The notes beneath the pieces are model-generated. The model did no database searches and had not been told where the DNA came from. It saw nothing but the letters and a program-made list of their open reading frames with translations. Source: Labilithrix luteola (GTDB lineage: Bacteria; Myxococcota_A; Polyangia; Polyangiales; Polyangiaceae). From it: a DNA stretch of 5,636 nt. A program made the position numbers and the translations under genes. Position 1 is the stretch's first letter; the number at the start of each line of letters is the position of its first letter. The stretch lies in the NCBI GenBank assembly GCA_026225435.1, contig JAMFST010001213.1:1-5636 (forward strand). The letters run 5' to 3'. Shown in pieces: positions 5,431 to 5,636 of the stretch.

Positions 5431-5636
5431 ATGCCCTCCGCGCAGCCTGTCGCCTCGGACGAAGCTCGCGCGCTGCTCCGGGAGCACCCGGCGATCGATC
5501 TGCACGCCGACACGCTCATGTGGGCGCGCTGGGTGAACTACGACGTGCACGTGCGCCACGAGCCGCCGCTGTACAAGGCGGCGCTCGGCGGTCACGTCGA
5601 TCTGCCGCGAATGCACGAGGGTGGGCTGGGCGCGCA
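5431..5636 (+). CDS. Membrane dipeptidase family M19 (renal dipeptidase-like), 3' end beyond window
   Basis: An ATG at 5431 opens a frame that runs off the right edge with 68 complete codons. The visible N-terminus contains IDLHADTLMW (residues 22-31), whose His25-x-Asp27 is the first zinc-ligand motif of M19 dipeptidases. GGHVDLPRMHEGGLGA (53-68) is the characteristic next segment. The family uses a binuclear zinc centre to cleave dipeptides, including cysteinyl-glycine in the mammalian enzyme. The remaining metal ligands lie outside the window. There is no signal peptide, so a cytosolic enzyme is likely despite the family name. The gene is divergent from cysK across 96 bp. No clear Shine-Dalgarno precedes the ATG, but no alternative in-frame start is closer to the conserved motif. 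A link to thiol dipeptide recycling is speculative, since bacterial M19 enzymes act on varied L-D or D-dipeptides. Confidence 0.85.
   Translation, partial: MPSAQPVASDEARALLREHPAIDLHADTLMWARWVNYDVHVRHEPPLYKAALGGHVDLPRMHEGGLGA

Noticed and set aside
1..5636. tRNA, rRNA, CRISPR array, insertion sequence, or rho-independent terminator
   Set aside because: The window is almost entirely coding. I found no clover-leaf pattern, spaced identical repeats, transposase, flanking inverted repeats or hairpin followed by a T-run on either strand.

Overview
The window is very GC-rich, with dense co-directional genes and little non-coding DNA. This fits a high-GC bacterium. The secreted and lipoprotein genes at the left resemble the cysteine-paired, PPC-like beta-sandwich proteins common in Myxococcota (Polyangiales-type genomes), so that is my best guess. 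Taxonomy is an inference, because the sulfur genes also occur in Actinobacteria and elsewhere.

Six genes lie on the minus strand and appear to form one operon, read right to left. They are cysK (5334-4345), cysO (4296-4012), cysM (4015-3041), a JAMM metalloprotease of the Mec type (3044-2499), a secreted protein (2502-1204) and a lipoprotein that runs off the left edge (1207 to <1). Apart from the 48-nt cysK-cysO gap, each junction is a 4-nt stop/start overlap (GTGA, GTGA, GTGA, ATGA), so five genes are chained in a row. On the plus strand, across a 96-bp divergent region, a family M19 (renal-type) dipeptidase begins at 5431 and runs off the right edge.

The first four genes form a coherent pathway. 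CysO is a ThiS/MoaD-type beta-grasp sulfur carrier. CysM is the PLP enzyme that would join the carrier's thiocarboxylate sulfur to an activated serine. Mec is the zinc protease that would release cysteine from the CysO-cysteine adduct. CysK adds the ordinary free-sulfide route. The same logic is known from the mec-cysO-cysM cluster of Mycobacterium tuberculosis, but the gene order differs here and CysK heads the operon. No E1-like activating enzyme (MoeB/MoeZ/ThiF type) is in the window.

Three points stand out. (1) CysO does not end in the expected Gly-Gly but in Gly-Gly-Ala-Gly-Gly-Ala, so the carrier may be a proprotein that must be trimmed, perhaps by the JAMM protease encoded two genes downstream. 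(2) The two exported proteins coupled to the end of the pathway are built from the same roughly 140-residue module, three per protein, with one cysteine pair in each complete module. (3) The operon therefore links cysteine production to exported cysteine-containing proteins of unknown function.
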